A DNA stretch of 64,000 nucleotides. Source: Winogradskyella bathintestinalis. Lineage in GTDB: Bacteria > Bacteroidota > Bacteroidia > Flavobacteriales > Flavobacteriaceae. This document shows, one piece after another, positions 62,806 through 64,000 of the stretch. The stretch's first letter is position 1. Every line of letters begins with the position of its first letter. Under the pieces are notes generated by a model that was given only the letters and a program-made list of their open reading frames with translations, ran no database searches and was not told where the DNA came from. The position numbers were made by a program, and so were the translations under genes. The DNA is taken from positions 1,054,001 to 1,118,000 of the forward strand of contig NZ_JASDDK010000001.1 of NCBI RefSeq assembly GCF_030407435.1. Direction: 5' to 3'.

Positions 62806-63966
62806 TTAATTTATTCGGTTTTTGTTTTCAGTATCTTCAAGCGTGGATATTCTATTATTGTTAACGGCCTCATATATTAACTCAGCAGTTTTTTTACTAG
62901 CACCACGTCCTCCTAATGTTTTCTCTAATTCGTAATAATCCAAAAATAATTGCTCTCGTTTTTCGGAATTCAAAATGGCAGTTAATTCTTTCTTTAATCG
63001 GCTTTTATTTAAATCTCCCTGAATGAGTTCGGTAACCACCTCTCTTTTCATAATTAAATTCACCAATGAAATATATTTCAATGTTATAATGTGCTTTGCA
63101 ATTTGATATGAAATGGTATTAGCTTTATAGCACACGACTTGTGGAACTTTAAACAAAGCAGTTTCTAAGGTTGCAGTTCCGGAAGTTACAATAGCAGCAG
63201 TAGAAATACTCAATAAATCATAGGTCTTATTTGATATAAAACGAATATTTTTCTTCTTAATAAAACGCCTGTAAAATTCGTAATCTTGACTAGGTGCTCC
63301 TGCAATTACAAATTGAAAATCGTTGAAATCGTCAACTATACTCAACATTACACCAAGCATTTTTGTGATTTCTTGTTTACGGCTTCCAGGTAATAATGCA
63401 ATAATCGGATGGTCGCCAAGATGGTGTTCTTTTCTAAATGCGCTATCATTAACCTGTGGTCTATCTGCGATAGCATCAATTAAGGGGTGACCCACAAAAT
63501 TGACATTGTAATTGTATTTTTTATAAAAATCTTTTTCGAAAGGAAGAATGCAATACATGGCATCGACATAACGCTTTATTTTTTCTACTCTACTTGCTCT
63601 AGATGCCCAAACTTGAGGGGAAATATAATAATGGGTTTTAAAATTGTGCTCTTTGGCCCATTTTGCAATTCTAAGATTAAATCCTGAATTATCAATAAAA
63701 ATTATTACATCTGGTTCAAACCTTTCAATATCAGACTTACAATATTTTATTTGCCTCAATACTTTTCGCAGGTTGAGAATGACCTCAGCAAACCCCATGA
63801 ATTGCCGTTCTTTATAATGCATTACTAACTCCCCGCCAATAGATTGCATTAAATCGCCTCCCCAAAACCTAATGTTTGCCTTTTCATCTTTTTGAAATAA
63901 GGCTTTCATAAGATTAGAACCGTGCAAATCTCCCGAAGCCTCACCAGCTATGATATAATATTTCAT
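62806..63966 (-). CDS. lpxB: Lipid-A-disaccharide synthase
   Basis: Joins two acylated glucosamines in lipid A synthesis. The 386-aa GT-B enzyme has the N-terminal YYIIAGEASGDLHGSNLMKA, FWGGDLMQSIGGE, IIFIDNSGFNLRIAKWAKEH, YYISPQVWASR and LLPGSRKQEI, then VTSGTATLETALFKVPQVV. Full length. The last bases of the window on this strand (64000-63983) read as a few codons and a TAA, which may be the end of an upstream gene; too short to name. Confidence 0.97.
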   Translation of the reverse strand: MKYYIIAGEASGDLHGSNLMKALFQKDEKANIRFWGGDLMQSIGGELVMHYKERQFMGFAEVILNLRKVLRQIKYCKSDIERFEPDVIIFIDNSGFNLRIAKWAKEHNFKTHYYISPQVWASRASRVEKIKRYVDAMYCILPFEKDFYKKYNYNVNFVGHPLIDAIADRPQVNDSAFRKEHHLGDHPIIALLPGSRKQEITKMLGVMLSIVDDFNDFQFVIAGAPSQDYEFYRRFIKKKNIRFISNKTYDLLSISTAAIVTSGTATLETALFKVPQVVCYKANTISYQIAKHIITLKYISLVNLIMKREVVTELIQGDLNKSRLKKELTAILNSEKREQLFLDYYELEKTLGGRGASKKTAELIYEAVNNNRISTLEDTENKNRIN

Positions 63967-64000
63967 AAATTTGAGTAAGGAATTATATGGATTTTAGCCA

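Overview
The window is a low-GC chromosomal segment from a member of the Flavobacteriaceae (Bacteroidota). The family-level call rests on several things seen together: a secreted protein with a type IX secretion sorting tail, repeated TAnnTTTG promoter boxes (several with a TTG about 19-23 bases upstream), an ExbB/ExbD1/ExbD2 module, a mevalonate-pathway HMG-CoA reductase beside a GHMP kinase, paired POT peptide transporters and many small outer-membrane barrel proteins. Genus cannot be fixed from the sequence alone.

Layout. 1-1.5 kb: start of a TetR-TolC efflux operon (partial at the left edge). 1.7-7.8 kb: prenyl diphosphate synthase, then 2-oxoglutarate dehydrogenase E1 and E2 (sucA, sucB) ending at a strong terminator. 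7.8-9.7 kb: a gene-poor stretch with a duplicated 49-bp palindrome-bearing box, two hairpins and a 37-residue membrane peptide, next to an orphan NarL-type response regulator and a small retropepsin-like protein. 9.9-15 kb: tatD-ansA, tRNA-Ser, the ExbB/ExbD energising module and a barrel protein. 15-28.7 kb (minus strand): PAP2-like protein, rpoN, asnS, an RND/MMPL exporter, a barrel protein, and the translation genes frr, pyrH, tsf, rpsB, rpsI and rplM; then a decayed universal-stress-protein gene and sua5. 29-34 kb: ABC-F ATPase, YgiQ-type radical SAM protein, secreted T9SS cargo.

34-42.2 kb is the accessory part. It holds a dead DUF559 gene between two 193-bp inverted-repeat elements, a decayed unknown gene, a convergent type II restriction-modification pair (C5 cytosine methyltransferase with an N-terminal helix-turn-helix, and an Eco47II-like endonuclease), polA, and a tandem array of about 390-bp units. 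Each array unit carries a GIY-YIG nuclease gene and a copy of the 3' end of the adjacent tRNA-Phe. That array is the most unusual structure in the window.

42.3-64 kb returns to core genes: coaX, outer-membrane protein, TPR protein, lptC, CorC-like protein and PpiD-like foldase in one direction; GHMP kinase and HMG-CoA reductase; a DPP IV-like peptidase; two POT transporters; a thioredoxin-like protein; ComEC, an NlpC/P60 lipoprotein and lpxB, which runs to the right edge.

Family assignments come from motif recognition by eye. No database search was run, so hypothetical proteins are named only by what can be seen.
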